This document shows, one piece after another, positions 17,461-26,970 of a stretch of 64,000 bases of DNA; position 1 is the first letter of the stretch, and every line of letters begins with the position of its first letter. The notes below the pieces were generated by a model. It saw only the letters and a list, made by a program, of their open reading frames with translations. It ran no database searches and had not been told where the DNA came from. Origin of the DNA: Salinigranum salinum (GTDB taxonomy: Archaea; Halobacteriota; Halobacteria; Halobacteriales; Haloferacaceae). The DNA lies in NCBI RefSeq assembly GCF_009176545.1, contig NZ_VTOJ01000004.1, positions 1 to 64,000 of the forward strand, read 5' to 3'. Position numbers and translations under genes: made by a program.

Positions 17461-19884
17461 ATGTCTGAAATCTCAGAGCAAATCATCGACGAACTTCTCG
17501 AAGAACGACTCCCGAGCCATCCAGTCCGTGTCTGGTACGATCCCCGGGAAAAGTACCGGGGGATCATCGATGAAGTCTCCGAGGCGCTTGAAGCACAGGA
17601 TGTCAACTTCGTACGCTACGACGGCAGCTACCTCGAACTGAAAGCCGAACTCTGGCAGCGCGACCCGGATATCGATGAGCAGTGGGTGTTCTACATCCCT
17701 GAGTCACAATCCGACGCCGAGTGGTTCAAAGACATCCACAAACTCGGGAAGCTGTACCGCCCGACGGTGGATGTCTCGAACGATCCCGCAGCCTCCTACC
17801 TTGTCGAACGAACCGACCGAATCCCCGACGACTTCAGTGAGTGGGGAACCGATCCTGAACAACTCGAAAAGGCATTCTTCACAGTACTCTTCAGCCAGAA
17901 TCACTACAGTCCGAGAGATTTCCTCGTCGAATTCTTCGAGCAGCCGGGGAACTACATCGACCTCATCAAGCGCTACGAGCAGGAGGACAACTGGCGTTCG
18001 ATCCTTTACGGCGAGTATGGTATCGGAGACGCGATGGATCCGATGGAGGTCGCCAAAGGAATTCTCTTCGCTGAGGTTGAGGCGGGGTCTCCGATAGATC
18101 GCTACTCCGAACTCGCCGCGACGGAAACGAACCGCGCTGCCGATTTCTGTGAGTTCTGGCAGCGCAATGCAACCAAGACATACCTCGAATACACGACCGA
18201 CATCGAGGACAACTACGACCTCACGAAGGCCGTCGTCGATTCCGAATCGCTCGACTGGCACTCGGATGCGTTCTTAGGCATCGACGAAGGGCTCCTACAC
18301 CTCTGCCTCGGCCGATTCGACTCAGTACCAGAACTCGACTTCCCGAATGAGGTGCCAGCCGTCCGACGCGTCGTCCAGCGTCGTATGGACTGCTTCTGGT
18401 TCCACGACGGTCGAGCAGACTACTGGTCCGTTCTCAACCACGGTCTCCGTGTCATCGACAAAGCTTCTGATGCGATCGATTCGATTGAAGCTGAAGCATA
18501 CTCCACTGAAGAACTGGCCGAAGAGTACACCGAGCAGTGGTGGGAGATCGACGCAGCCTACCGCAACTACATCCAGAGCGCGAGTTCGCTGATCCAGACC
18601 ATCGACGGTCTGGAAGACGCGAGAGTGGTCATCACCGGGTTTTACACGCGATTTCTGAAAGCGATCAACAGAGACCTTGCGGACAAAATTCAATCTGAAC
18701 CCGTTCTCAGCTCTCCACAGACAGGGTTTTGGGACCGATACGTCGAAGCCAACTCGGGAACCGCGATCATCGTCTGTGACGCGCTTCGATACGAACTGGC
18801 TCGTGAACTCGTGGATAATCTGGACGAACTGGACGCTGAGGTCTCTCTGGATAATGTCTCCGCCGCGCTTCCCTCGATTACCGAGGTCGGAATGGCTGCC
18901 CACCTGCCTGGTCAACTCGGCCTTGATATTGCCGGAAACGAACTCGAAGTCACGGTTGATGGTGAGCCGATGGATATCAAAGACGACCGGGTCTCTGTAC
19001 TCGAAACGGAGGGGTTCCAGGTAGAGGACCTCAGCGACGTTTCGACAGCACCGGCGACCGATTTCGAGTCGGCCGATCTTCAGCCACTGGTCGTCTACTC
19101 CGGCTTCATCGACAAACTCGGCGAGAACCTGGACAACGACGAGCAGACGTTAGCGAAAGCAACTGACCACATTCAGGATGTCGAGCGCGTCGTCAGAAAG
19201 CTCAAAACTGCTGGATACCGGCGATTCGTCATTACTGCCGACCACGGATTCCTTTACACCGAGCGTCTACCCGATGAGCTGAAAATCAAACTCTCCGCGA
19301 ACCCGGATGTCTTGAAGCGCCGATTTGCAGCGACCAAGGGGCTTCCAGTAGACGACCAGAGTGTCATCACCTTCGAACCGGACGACCTCCGGAAATTAGA
19401 CATCGACTCCAATGGTGTCTCGCTTTCCTTCCCTCGGAGCGTTGCGTGTTTCACTGCACCTGGCGGGAATATGCGGTACTTCCACGGTGGCATCTCCATG
19501 CAGGAACTCGTGGTGCCCTGTGTGTCGATTGTGAGCGAGGCAGAAGGGGCCGCAGAGCAGCAGTTCGATGTCAATGTCTCGTTCCCGACTGCGGTCACGA
19601 ACAATATCGTCACAGTCGATATCGAACCGGATGGTCAGATGGCTATCGCGGCCGACCGGACGATTATCCTCAAAGCCACGGCCGACGATCGTGAAGTCTG
19701 CGAGCCGAAGGAGGTGACAGTCCAGCACGGAGCAACCACCGAACGACTCCGGTTGAAGACGGGACAGTTGGACGACGCGAGTAGTGTCGTCTTCGAAGCG
19801 ATAGATGGGGAAACACGTGAGGTTCTTGAGCGTCAGCGAGCCAAACTTGATATGGTAATCCGGGACGATGGATTTGATATCTGA
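17461..19884 (+). CDS. pglZ: PglZ, BREX alkaline phosphatase-like protein
   Basis: 807 residues. The phosphatase-fold motifs are visible: IIVCDALRYELARE at about residue 437 and the metal-binding ADHGFLYTERLP at about 594. The N-terminus (VRVWYDPREKYRGII) is the usual PglZ start, where a domain interacting with other BREX proteins lies. PglZ is the signature gene of BREX; it is required for defence and its enzymatic substrate is not settled. Base composition is close to the plasmid average and clearly above that of the pglX middle. The ATG at 17461 follows a 128-nt gap in which no separate promoter is obvious. Confidence 0.95.
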   Translation: MSEISEQIIDELLEERLPSHPVRVWYDPREKYRGIIDEVSEALEAQDVNFVRYDGSYLELKAELWQRDPDIDEQWVFYIPESQSDAEWFKDIHKLGKLYRPTVDVSNDPAASYLVERTDRIPDDFSEWGTDPEQLEKAFFTVLFSQNHYSPRDFLVEFFEQPGNYIDLIKRYEQEDNWRSILYGEYGIGDAMDPMEVAKGILFAEVEAGSPIDRYSELAATETNRAADFCEFWQRNATKTYLEYTTDIEDNYDLTKAVVDSESLDWHSDAFLGIDEGLLHLCLGRFDSVPELDFPNEVPAVRRVVQRRMDCFWFHDGRADYWSVLNHGLRVIDKASDAIDSIEAEAYSTEELAEEYTEQWWEIDAAYRNYIQSASSLIQTIDGLEDARVVITGFYTRFLKAINRDLADKIQSEPVLSSPQTGFWDRYVEANSGTAIIVCDALRYELARELVDNLDELDAEVSLDNVSAALPSITEVGMAAHLPGQLGLDIAGNELEVTVDGEPMDIKDDRVSVLETEGFQVEDLSDVSTAPATDFESADLQPLVVYSGFIDKLGENLDNDEQTLAKATDHIQDVERVVRKLKTAGYRRFVITADHGFLYTERLPDELKIKLSANPDVLKRRFAATKGLPVDDQSVITFEPDDLRKLDIDSNGVSLSFPRSVACFTAPGGNMRYFHGGISMQELVVPCVSIVSEAEGAAEQQFDVNVSFPTAVTNNIVTVDIEPDGQMAIAADRTIILKATADDREVCEPKEVTVQHGATTERLRLKTGQLDDASSVVFEAIDGETREVLERQRAKLDMVIRDDGFDI

Positions 19885-19886
19885 CT

Positions 19887-21911
19887 ATGCCTAGTGAACT
19901 GGATCAAAAGGCGCTCTCTGAGTTTTCCGGACGCGTCGTCCGGAAGGACCTCGTCCACGACATCAAATCGGGGGCGAATGTCCCAACGTACGTCTTAGAG
20001 TATCTTCTCGGCCAGTACTGTGCGACCGATGACGAGGAAGCACTCAAAGAAGGGGTTGAAACGGTCAAAAATATTCTCTCGAAACACTACGTTCGCCCCG
20101 ACGAAGCGGAGTTTGTCAAATCTGAAATCAGGCAGCGTGGCCGCTATCGAGTCATCGACAAGGTGAATGTCACCCTTGACGAGAATGCAGATGCGTACGT
20201 CGGCTCCTTCGTGAATCTCGGTCTGAATGATGTCGAAATCAGTGAGCACCTCGTCTCCAAACACGAGAAGTTGTTAGGCGGGGGGATTTGGGCGATAATC
20301 GACCTCGAATACATACCGGAGAACGCAGGCGGACCCGGGAGCCTCTTCGGCATTGATGAATTCAAGCCGATTCAGGTTTCTCGAATGGACATAGAGGAGG
20401 TCAAAGACGGTCGGGGTCAATTCACGCGAGACGAATGGCGTGATCTCATCCTCCAGAGTGTCGGATTCGACCCCTCCCACTTCTCCGACAGAGAGAAACT
20501 CCTGTTGCTCATGCGGTTGCTCCCGATGTGCGAATCGAATTACAACTACGTTGAGTTGGGCCCTCGTGGCACCGGAAAATCGTATGTTTACCGCGAGATG
20601 AGCCCGCACTCGATTCTTGTCTCCGGAGGCAAAACGACGGTTGCGAAGCTGTTTCTCAATCTCAATACGGGACAAATCGGACTCGTCGGTCTGTGGGATG
20701 TCGTCGCGTTCGACGAGGTCGGAGGGCTCCAGTTTCAGGATTCGGAGGCCGTGCAGATTCTCAAGGACTACATGGAATCCGGGAGTTTCTCGCGTGGGAC
20801 AGAGGAACTCTCCGCACAGGCGTCGATGGTCTACGTGGGCAACATCGACCTCGACGTAGAGGGTGTATTGAAATCGTCACATCTGTTCGAACCCTTCCCC
20901 GAGGACATGCAGGATCTCGCGCTCATTGACCGGTTCCACTACTATCTCCCGGGATGGGAGGTTCCGAAGATGCAGTCTGAGTACTTCGGCGACCAATACG
21001 GATTCATTGTCGATTACATGGCTGAGTATCTCAGAGAGATGCGAAAGGAGACTTACGGCGACGTGATCAACCAGTATTTTGCGTTTGGTGATCATCTCAA
21101 CCAGCGGGACGAGAAGGCAGTTCGCAAGACCGTCTCAGGGCTCGTCAAACTCCTTCACCCTCATAATGAATTCGAGAAGGAGCATTTGGTGGAATACCTC
21201 GAATTCGCAATGGAGGGTAGGCGTCGAGTCAAAGAACAACTGAAACGCATGGGCGGGATGGAATACCGGGCAGTGAACTTCTCATACACCGACCTAGCGA
21301 CGAAGGAGGAAGTCTACGTTACTGTCCCTGAGGAGGCCGAAGACACGCTTATCCCACAAGGAACTCAAAGAGCGGGAACAGTATACACGATCGGTGAGGA
21401 TGGCGGGCGTAATGCCGTCTTCCGTCTCGAAACACAAGCACTTCCTGGAAACGGGAAGTCGAACATATCGGGCGTTCCCGGGTCAGGTATGAAAGAGGAC
21501 TTTGAGACGGCGTACGACTTTCTCAAAGCCAATATGCACGAACTCTCTCCTGATGAGTCACTTGACGATCATAATGTGAACGTCCAAGTGCTCAATCCAG
21601 GGAATGCGGCTGAAGGTGAAGGAACCAGTGTCGCATTTCTCGTTGGCATCATTTCGGGAATACTAGATAGACCTGTCCGAAGCGGGTTGGTCGTGCTTGG
21701 GGAGACGAGTCTGATGGGCGAACTTATCAAAGTAAATTCGTTAGTCGATAAACTCCAGCTGGCTTCTGATGCAGGAGCAAAACAAGTGCTGCTTCCCACC
21801 AAGAACAAGGACGATCTCGGAAAGGTGCCTAATGAACTATTAGATGAGCTTGAATTGTTGTTCTACCGTGACCCGATTAACGCTGCCAGCAAGGCGATGA
21901 ATATTGAATAA
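19887..21911 (+). CDS. brxL: BrxL, BREX Lon-like AAA+ protein
   Basis: 674 residues, starting two bases after the pglZ stop. A Walker A GPRGTGKS is at about residues 225-232 and a Walker B-like DVVAFDEVGGLQ follows. The C-terminus resembles the Lon protease fold, with EGEGTSVAF near residue 580, where Lon has its serine, and GELIKVNSLVDKL near 616, where Lon has its lysine. BrxL is a DNA-binding AAA+ motor essential for phage exclusion in type-1 BREX. Its presence as the last gene is what makes the core type-1-like. The nearest downstream gene is a helicase-like remnant 24 nt later. Confidence 0.93.
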   Translation: MPSELDQKALSEFSGRVVRKDLVHDIKSGANVPTYVLEYLLGQYCATDDEEALKEGVETVKNILSKHYVRPDEAEFVKSEIRQRGRYRVIDKVNVTLDENADAYVGSFVNLGLNDVEISEHLVSKHEKLLGGGIWAIIDLEYIPENAGGPGSLFGIDEFKPIQVSRMDIEEVKDGRGQFTRDEWRDLILQSVGFDPSHFSDREKLLLLMRLLPMCESNYNYVELGPRGTGKSYVYREMSPHSILVSGGKTTVAKLFLNLNTGQIGLVGLWDVVAFDEVGGLQFQDSEAVQILKDYMESGSFSRGTEELSAQASMVYVGNIDLDVEGVLKSSHLFEPFPEDMQDLALIDRFHYYLPGWEVPKMQSEYFGDQYGFIVDYMAEYLREMRKETYGDVINQYFAFGDHLNQRDEKAVRKTVSGLVKLLHPHNEFEKEHLVEYLEFAMEGRRRVKEQLKRMGGMEYRAVNFSYTDLATKEEVYVTVPEEAEDTLIPQGTQRAGTVYTIGEDGGRNAVFRLETQALPGNGKSNISGVPGSGMKEDFETAYDFLKANMHELSPDESLDDHNVNVQVLNPGNAAEGEGTSVAFLVGIISGILDRPVRSGLVVLGETSLMGELIKVNSLVDKLQLASDAGAKQVLLPTKNKDDLGKVPNELLDELELLFYRDPINAASKAMNIE

Positions 21912-21934
21912 TTATCGAAAGAAGCTGAACAATA

Positions 21935-22332
21935 ATGGAGCAATTCTCGGGGGAAGATCACATTCGAAGTGATTTTCTTGGAAGCCTCTACGAGGCCGCA
22001 GAGATGGAAGCATGGACGCATGTCGAGTCGTTCGCCGAGGAAGCTCGAACCGAGCGAGAACGGGAGATCGACATCAAACGCGAGCACGCTGAGCGATACT
22101 TCGTAGAACAAATCGAAGACTGGAAAGAGCGGTTGGGGCAGTACCAACAGCGGGCTGAACAGGGTGCGGATATGTCCGCGCCGATTGGGAACGCGAAACA
22201 GAAGCTCGAAAGTCTGCGACGAGAACGCGAAGAGGAACGGTCCCATTTAAGCAAGAGAAGCACGTCACGCCACAGGAACCAGATCTTGTGACGGCAGCGT
22301 TCGTTGTGTCACCGCCGTCCGGAGGGCACTAA
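21935..22332 (+). pseudogene. Helicase C-terminal remnant, frameshifted
   Basis: From ATG 21935 the frame encodes a charged coiled segment with REREIDIKREHAERYFVEQI and DMSAPIGNAKQKLESL. At about 22245 the homologous reading continues in the next frame as KHVTPQEPDLVTAAFVV and ends at TAA 22330-22332, directly joined to the ATG of the TBP gene (TAAATG). The composition resembles the C-terminal end of large SNF2/DEAD-type helicases of haloarchaeal defence islands, such as those of DISARM or other BREX types, but I cannot fix the family. The N-terminal helicase domains are missing and there is one frameshift, so it is a remnant. The part that survives could still be made as a 118-residue peptide. 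Confidence 0.55.
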
Positions 22333-22881
22333 ATGGTCGAGATCGCGAACGCCGTTGGCTCGGGCGACATCGGTGTCGAACTGGACATTGCGGAAGTCGA
22401 GGCTGATCTCCCGGTTCCGTATACCGAATACAATCCCGAGAACTACCACGGCCTCTACGTCCGGCTCGTCGAGGACGGACCACTCATCACCCTCTACCGG
22501 AGTGGCAAGTACATCATCAGCGGCTGTTCCAGCTTCGAGGAATTACACGAGACAAACCGTGCGTTCCTGCAGACCCTCGACGGGCTGGACATCATCAATT
22601 CATCCATCGAGACCGGGTTCACCGTCCAGAACGTCGTCTGTACGGGAGAGTTACAACGATCGGTGAACCTCAACGCGCTGTCGATCGGACTGGGACTAGA
22701 AGCAGTCGAGTACGAACCCGAGCAGTTCCCTGGTCTCATCTATCGGCCGCCGGACTTCCCAGCCGTGCTGTTAGTCTTCGCGAATGGTAATGCCGTCATC
22801 ACTGGCGCAGCAGATGTCAAGACTGCAGAGGAGGCATTCAACCACCTTCAGACGAAGGTGGAGGGGCTTCTCGCCAACTAA
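22333..22881 (+). CDS. tbp: TATA-box-binding protein (plasmid paralogue)
   Basis: 182 residues, the normal TBP length, with the two pseudo-repeats: first VRLVEDGPLITLYRSGKYIISGC with ELHETNRAF, second YRPPDFPAVLLVFANGNAVITGA with TAEEAFNHL. TBP sits on the TATA box and recruits TFB and RNA polymerase. Haloarchaea often have several TBPs with distinct promoter preferences; this copy has diverged in the first repeat (RLVEDGPLITLYRSGK replaces the usual lysine-rich loop pattern). The ATG directly follows the stop of the helicase remnant, which suggests that it was once translationally coupled to a defence gene. A second basal factor, TFB, is encoded at 55749-56723. Confidence 0.95.
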   Translation: MVEIANAVGSGDIGVELDIAEVEADLPVPYTEYNPENYHGLYVRLVEDGPLITLYRSGKYIISGCSSFEELHETNRAFLQTLDGLDIINSSIETGFTVQNVVCTGELQRSVNLNALSIGLGLEAVEYEPEQFPGLIYRPPDFPAVLLVFANGNAVITGAADVKTAEEAFNHLQTKVEGLLAN

Positions 22882-22980
22882 TCTTACCAAAATACAGCCA
22901 TGGATGTGGCTGACTCGTTTGGTAAGACACGACGAGTGTTCTCCAGCCGACGACGTTACAAAAAGAGGGGAGACACTACC

Positions 22981-25398
22981 TCAGTCAGCGAGAACCGACC
23001 GACTGATCCCGGCGAGATTCGGAGCTTCTAACGAGGACCCACAGACGCACTCGTACATCTCTGTGTCATTCTCTCCATCGGAGATGCGAGTGTAGAGCGC
23101 TCCACAGGAGCACTGTGGGAGTTCGGTTACCCCATCGGCGCCGGAACTCGGCATATCCGCGTCACCTTGCCGGACGAGTTTCACTCTCGAGGGATCCGCG
23201 TCGACGTCCTCCGCATACGTCCGTTGTGCATCATCACGGATGGTAAACGCGGTGTCCGTCCTCGGATCAGTGGCTGCCTCCTCAGCTACGTCGGAACTTC
23301 CCTGTGCCATCGTAACGACGGCCGCCGATTCGCCACTCCAGTGGTCAAGGGCGAAGGCCACGATATCTCGCGCTCGTTCGTCCAGCGCGTCGACGTTCCA
23401 GCCCGCTGTCGGTGCTGGGAGGTCATCACCAAGGATCTCCATCTGCGCGTCTTGGTAGATCTCTTCGTACTTAGTCGCATAATCGTCGTTCGACGCTGAC
23501 GGATTATCCCTCGGCCCTAGGAGCGCGAGATTCCCCAACCGATTCACGTTCTCCTCGTGATTTTCAAGCTCCGCAGCGCTGGTCTCCGGCGTTCGCGGCG
23601 CGATGTGCTCGATCGTGAACTCGTCGAGGTCCATCACGCTGGGGAGCATTTTCAGCGACGTATCCGTGTTCTTCTCCTGGCGAAGGTGCTTCTCGTACTC
23701 GAACAACAGGAACCGGATCGCACCCTTGTTGCAGAAGCCCGGCCACCCGCGCGTGTCGCTCCCCTGGATGATGTCCGACCGCGTCAGGTACTCGACGAAG
23801 TCGTTGTCGGGGCAGTGCCGGCCAATGTAATTGTCGAGATACGCCGTCACCTCGTCGACGGCGACAGCTGGGTTCTCGTAGGGCGGGTCAACGACCGCTT
23901 CACCGAACAGGTCCTCGACGAAGCCGTTCTCGAACTCGGAGGCGTAGAGCCGGTGCGCTGCCTCCTTGAACTCGCGGCGTGCGGTCCGTTGCGATCGTTT
24001 GGCGACCTGGTAGACGCGGAACGAATAAACCTCACAGAGCGTGGCAATCCGCGCGAACTCCGGGCTGTCAGCATCGTATCGCTCGATGGCTGCGATGATG
24101 AGCGGCGCGATATTGGAGAAGTTGATGTTGTGGAGGGACTTGACGCGAGCCTGTACCTGGGGCGAGACGTCGGTTTGCCGGTTGAAAACGTCGAGATAAT
24201 TCGCTTGGACGTAGGATTTGGAGACGCTCGAGAGCGTGTCGACGTAGTTGTTGACCCACGTCGCGACCTCTTCTGGATCCCGTTCGAGGGGAATATGGCG
24301 GGGTGATTCCTTGATACGCCGGTGGATTGGCGTGGGGCCGGATCGGTTCTTGCGGACTTTCTTGTACTCTCCTGTAAAGAGCTCCCAGTGGAACTGAACC
24401 AGTTGGTCGATATCGTCATCGTCCGTGGCGTATTGGGCGACTGTTTCGACGGCGTCGTTGAATCGGCGGGCGACTGCTTCTGAGTCTAACGTGTCGAATT
24501 CGCCGGAGACGTAGATCAGGTACGATTTGACCTTGTCGGCAAGGGTGATATCCCGCCCTCGGTCGTTGACAGCCTCGAAGAGCCGACCTGCCTCGTCCGT
24601 GCTCTCTACTTCTTGGGAGGTGAGTTTGAATTGGGAGGTGAGAACACCCGTATACCGCTTGATGGCCGTATAGTATTCGAGGAGATCCGCTTCCGTAGCT
24701 TGCTCCAGATCTTCCTCACCGAGGAAAAGTTCCCGCTTCTCAAGAATCCACTTCTGGATGATTCCTTTCGCTCTGGCTAATTTCTTTTCCGGGACAAGCC
24801 GCTCGTCATCGTCAAGGATCGTCTGTGGATCACCCTGGTCGATGATGAGTCCTGCATACGCTGCTTCAGTGAGTTCCCCGGGCTCCAGATGGCGGCCCTC
24901 CTTCCGGTCGCCAAGCTTGAGATAGTTTTCCGTGTAATTCGTCGCGAGATAGCCAGGAGGGCGAACGACACCTTCCGGGAGATCCTCCTTGCCGAGCCCC
25001 GCAGTCCCGAATACATCCGCGATCGCCTCAAGCTCTTCCACGATACAGGCGATGAAGACGTTGGTCGTCGTGAGCCGCTGTTGACCGTCAATTATGTCGT
25101 AAACGGTCCACTCTGACCCCATCATGTCCTGCTTGCCTCTTGCGTTGAGAACCAACGTCCCGAAGTAGTGGTAGACGTCTGAATTTCCATTCGTGTCGTT
25201 GCTGTCCGCATCGGATGGGGCAGTAGTCACGCTACGAGCGTTCGGAGAGCCGTAGCGCCGGCGATAGACGTAGTCGATGTCGTTCAAGAGGTCCTCAACC
25301 TGCTGTGGTTCCCAAGCGTAGCTTCGCTGATAGAGTGGGACTTGTAATTTTGCGTCCGAAAAGACCTGTGAGACTGTTTTTTGATCCGCCTTCGGCAT
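22981..25398 (-). CDS. GmrSD-like type IV restriction protein (DUF262 + DUF1524)
   Basis: 805 residues. The N-terminal DUF262 domain shows VPLYQRSYAWEPQQVEDLLNDI and the nucleotide-binding motif DGQQRLTT at 104-111. The C-terminal DUF1524 part has an HNH-like FTIEHIAPRTPE at about 593 and NRLGNLALLGPRDNPSASN. A zinc-ribbon tail (CSCG...CVCG) ends the protein near residues 757-785. This is the single-chain GmrSD layout, an NTP-dependent enzyme that cuts modified DNA. It is convergent with tbp and lies in the same defence block as BREX. The nearby BREX methylates adenine, whereas GmrSD-like enzymes usually target modified cytosines, so the two could coexist. Confidence 0.85.
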   Translation of the reverse strand: MPKADQKTVSQVFSDAKLQVPLYQRSYAWEPQQVEDLLNDIDYVYRRRYGSPNARSVTTAPSDADSNDTNGNSDVYHYFGTLVLNARGKQDMMGSEWTVYDIIDGQQRLTTTNVFIACIVEELEAIADVFGTAGLGKEDLPEGVVRPPGYLATNYTENYLKLGDRKEGRHLEPGELTEAAYAGLIIDQGDPQTILDDDERLVPEKKLARAKGIIQKWILEKRELFLGEEDLEQATEADLLEYYTAIKRYTGVLTSQFKLTSQEVESTDEAGRLFEAVNDRGRDITLADKVKSYLIYVSGEFDTLDSEAVARRFNDAVETVAQYATDDDDIDQLVQFHWELFTGEYKKVRKNRSGPTPIHRRIKESPRHIPLERDPEEVATWVNNYVDTLSSVSKSYVQANYLDVFNRQTDVSPQVQARVKSLHNINFSNIAPLIIAAIERYDADSPEFARIATLCEVYSFRVYQVAKRSQRTARREFKEAAHRLYASEFENGFVEDLFGEAVVDPPYENPAVAVDEVTAYLDNYIGRHCPDNDFVEYLTRSDIIQGSDTRGWPGFCNKGAIRFLLFEYEKHLRQEKNTDTSLKMLPSVMDLDEFTIEHIAPRTPETSAAELENHEENVNRLGNLALLGPRDNPSASNDDYATKYEEIYQDAQMEILGDDLPAPTAGWNVDALDERARDIVAFALDHWSGESAAVVTMAQGSSDVAEEAATDPRTDTAFTIRDDAQRTYAEDVDADPSRVKLVRQGDADMPSSGADGVTELPQCSCGALYTRISDGENDTEMYECVCGSSLEAPNLAGISRSVLAD

Positions 25399-25540
25399 GT
25401 TAGCAGTTGTTTATATGCTGCCGTAATAAATTCCTGTACCGACAAGGGCGAACGCGCCACTACGAACGTATGCCAGCAGGTTTCTACGCCGCACTTGCTA
25501 CTTGATCCACGTTCACAAATTCTATTCTAACTATCTCCGA

Positions 25541-25698
25541 ACAGTATACTATTTTAAAATAGCGTACAGTTTTTGAATAGAAACTATTCGAGCTATTCGC
25601 CACAGATTTAAGTTGAGAGGGGTTGATACTGCTGAATAGTATGAGTGGTCCAGATAGCAAGAATAGTATAGATAGAACAAATAGCCCAAATAGCCCGT
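25541..25698. repeat. AATAG/CTATT repeat cluster upstream of and inside the 5' end of parA
   Basis: Short GAATAG or CTATTC elements occur repeatedly in the leader (ACTATTTTAAAATAGC at 25549-25564; GAATAG then two CTATTC between 25575 and 25598) and then continue in the coding start of parA, where AATAG or GATAG recurs about every 8 to 12 bases up to 25695. The parA N-terminus encoded by them is low-complexity (S, N, D, P). This is the layout of an operator or centromere-like site for an autoregulated partition locus. Related copies follow the operon at 26965. The 242-nt gap 25399-25640 holds no other feature. Confidence 0.6.
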
Positions 25699-26579
25699 AT
25701 GATTCAATCCAGACCGCTGGGAACTCTCGGGCTGTTTCGGTGTGTATGCTGAAGGGGGGCGTCGGCAAATCGACGATAGCTGTTAACCTCGCCCGGCAGC
25801 TGGCCGCACACGACCACGATGTCCTCCTCATCGATCTAGACCCGAACGGCCACGCGTCCGTCGGCTTGGGCTTTGACGACCAGTACCACAACACCGAGGA
25901 AACCATCGGCGACGTCTTCTTCGACGATGCTGACCCGGCTTCTGTTGTCTACGATACCAGCTACGAGTTCGATATCCTCCCCTCCAGCGAGGACTTAGAA
26001 CAGGTCGAGCGGGAGATCGTCGTCGGCGACGTATTCCAACCCTCTGCGCTGCTCAAGCGGGAAGTCGTCGACCCACTTCTCGGGGACACGTACGATTACA
26101 TCGTCACAGATTCACCGGCGTACCGGTCCCGACTCACGGACAACGCGCTCGTCGCGACGGCGAATCTGGTGCTTCCGCTCGCCCCCGGGAACGAGGCGAT
26201 GGCCGGCCTAGAGCGGACCATCGAGCGACAGATTTCACCCCTTCGGCAACATATGGACGTCGACGTACTGGCGTTGGTTCCGAATATGTTGAGCGGGCGT
26301 ATTGACCAGCAGACGCAGGATCGCCAGCTACTCGAACGACTCAACTCGCACGATAACCTCCAAGACCGAATCCCGAACTTCGCGCGAATCACGGACTGGG
26401 AGGCCGTCGACGCCGGCGATCTCAGTCCCTCACCAGGCATCCGGGACCGGACCAACATCACGAAGGCCTACGGCGAGCGCAAACCACTGCTGGATTACGA
26501 TCCCGACTGTGACCAACTGAAGTGTTTCGACGAGCTGGCGCACATCGTCGAGGCAGGTGAGGTGATCCGCCATGGCTGA
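25641..26579 (+). CDS. parA: ParA/Soj-type partition ATPase
   Basis: 312 residues from ATG 25641. The deviant Walker A KGGVGKST is at residues 38-45, followed by DVLLIDLDPNGHASVGLG (switch I/Walker A') and a Walker B-like YDYIVTDSPAYRSR. ParA ATPases segregate plasmid copies with a ParB-type partner and a centromere. The first 30 residues are low-complexity and are encoded by AATAG repeats. The stop overlaps the next gene by 8 bp. Transcription is probably autoregulated through the upstream repeats. Confidence 0.9.
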   Translation: MSGPDSKNSIDRTNSPNSPYDSIQTAGNSRAVSVCMLKGGVGKSTIAVNLARQLAAHDHDVLLIDLDPNGHASVGLGFDDQYHNTEETIGDVFFDDADPASVVYDTSYEFDILPSSEDLEQVEREIVVGDVFQPSALLKREVVDPLLGDTYDYIVTDSPAYRSRLTDNALVATANLVLPLAPGNEAMAGLERTIERQISPLRQHMDVDVLALVPNMLSGRIDQQTQDRQLLERLNSHDNLQDRIPNFARITDWEAVDAGDLSPSPGIRDRTNITKAYGERKPLLDYDPDCDQLKCFDELAHIVEAGEVIRHG

Positions 26580-26970
26580 GGACGATCCGTTTGCCGACCT
26601 CGGGGAGACGCTCGAAGACGACCCAGAGGAGGAGCAATCGCAAGTAGGGTCAGAGTCAGGCTCTCCCACCACGGAGAGCAGTAGCTCTGAGGAATCCAGC
26701 GATGGCTACGATCCCGTGACCGATACTGCTTTTTCATACGAGGCAGCCAAGCAGCGGCCCTTCTACGCTCGTGAAGAGAGCATCAACGACTTCGACTCTT
26801 GGATGAAGTACGAACTCGAACGCGAGCTCAACCAACGAGGCTACCAGAATATCGTAGTTCGAGAGATGACGGATGCGCTTCTTCGAACCGTCGTCGAGGA
26901 GGGCCTCGTGGAAGAGGTCGCAGAGCGATTCGAGCAGGCTCGGTCTGCTCGTTCTGAATCGGATGAATAG
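26572..26970 (+). CDS. Small acidic partner of ParA (possible centromere-binding protein)
   Basis: 132 residues, overlapping parA by 8 bp. The first half is disordered and rich in E, D and S; the second half is helical (SINDFDSWMKYELERELNQRG...EVAERFEQARSAR). Small helical proteins directly after ParA frequently bind the centromere, replacing a classical ParB. No ParB-type HTH is visible, so the role is inferred from position only. The last codons and stop are part of a GAATAG repeat. Confidence 0.65.
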   Translation: MAEDDPFADLGETLEDDPEEEQSQVGSESGSPTTESSSSEESSDGYDPVTDTAFSYEAAKQRPFYAREESINDFDSWMKYELERELNQRGYQNIVVREMTDALLRTVVEEGLVEEVAERFEQARSARSESDE

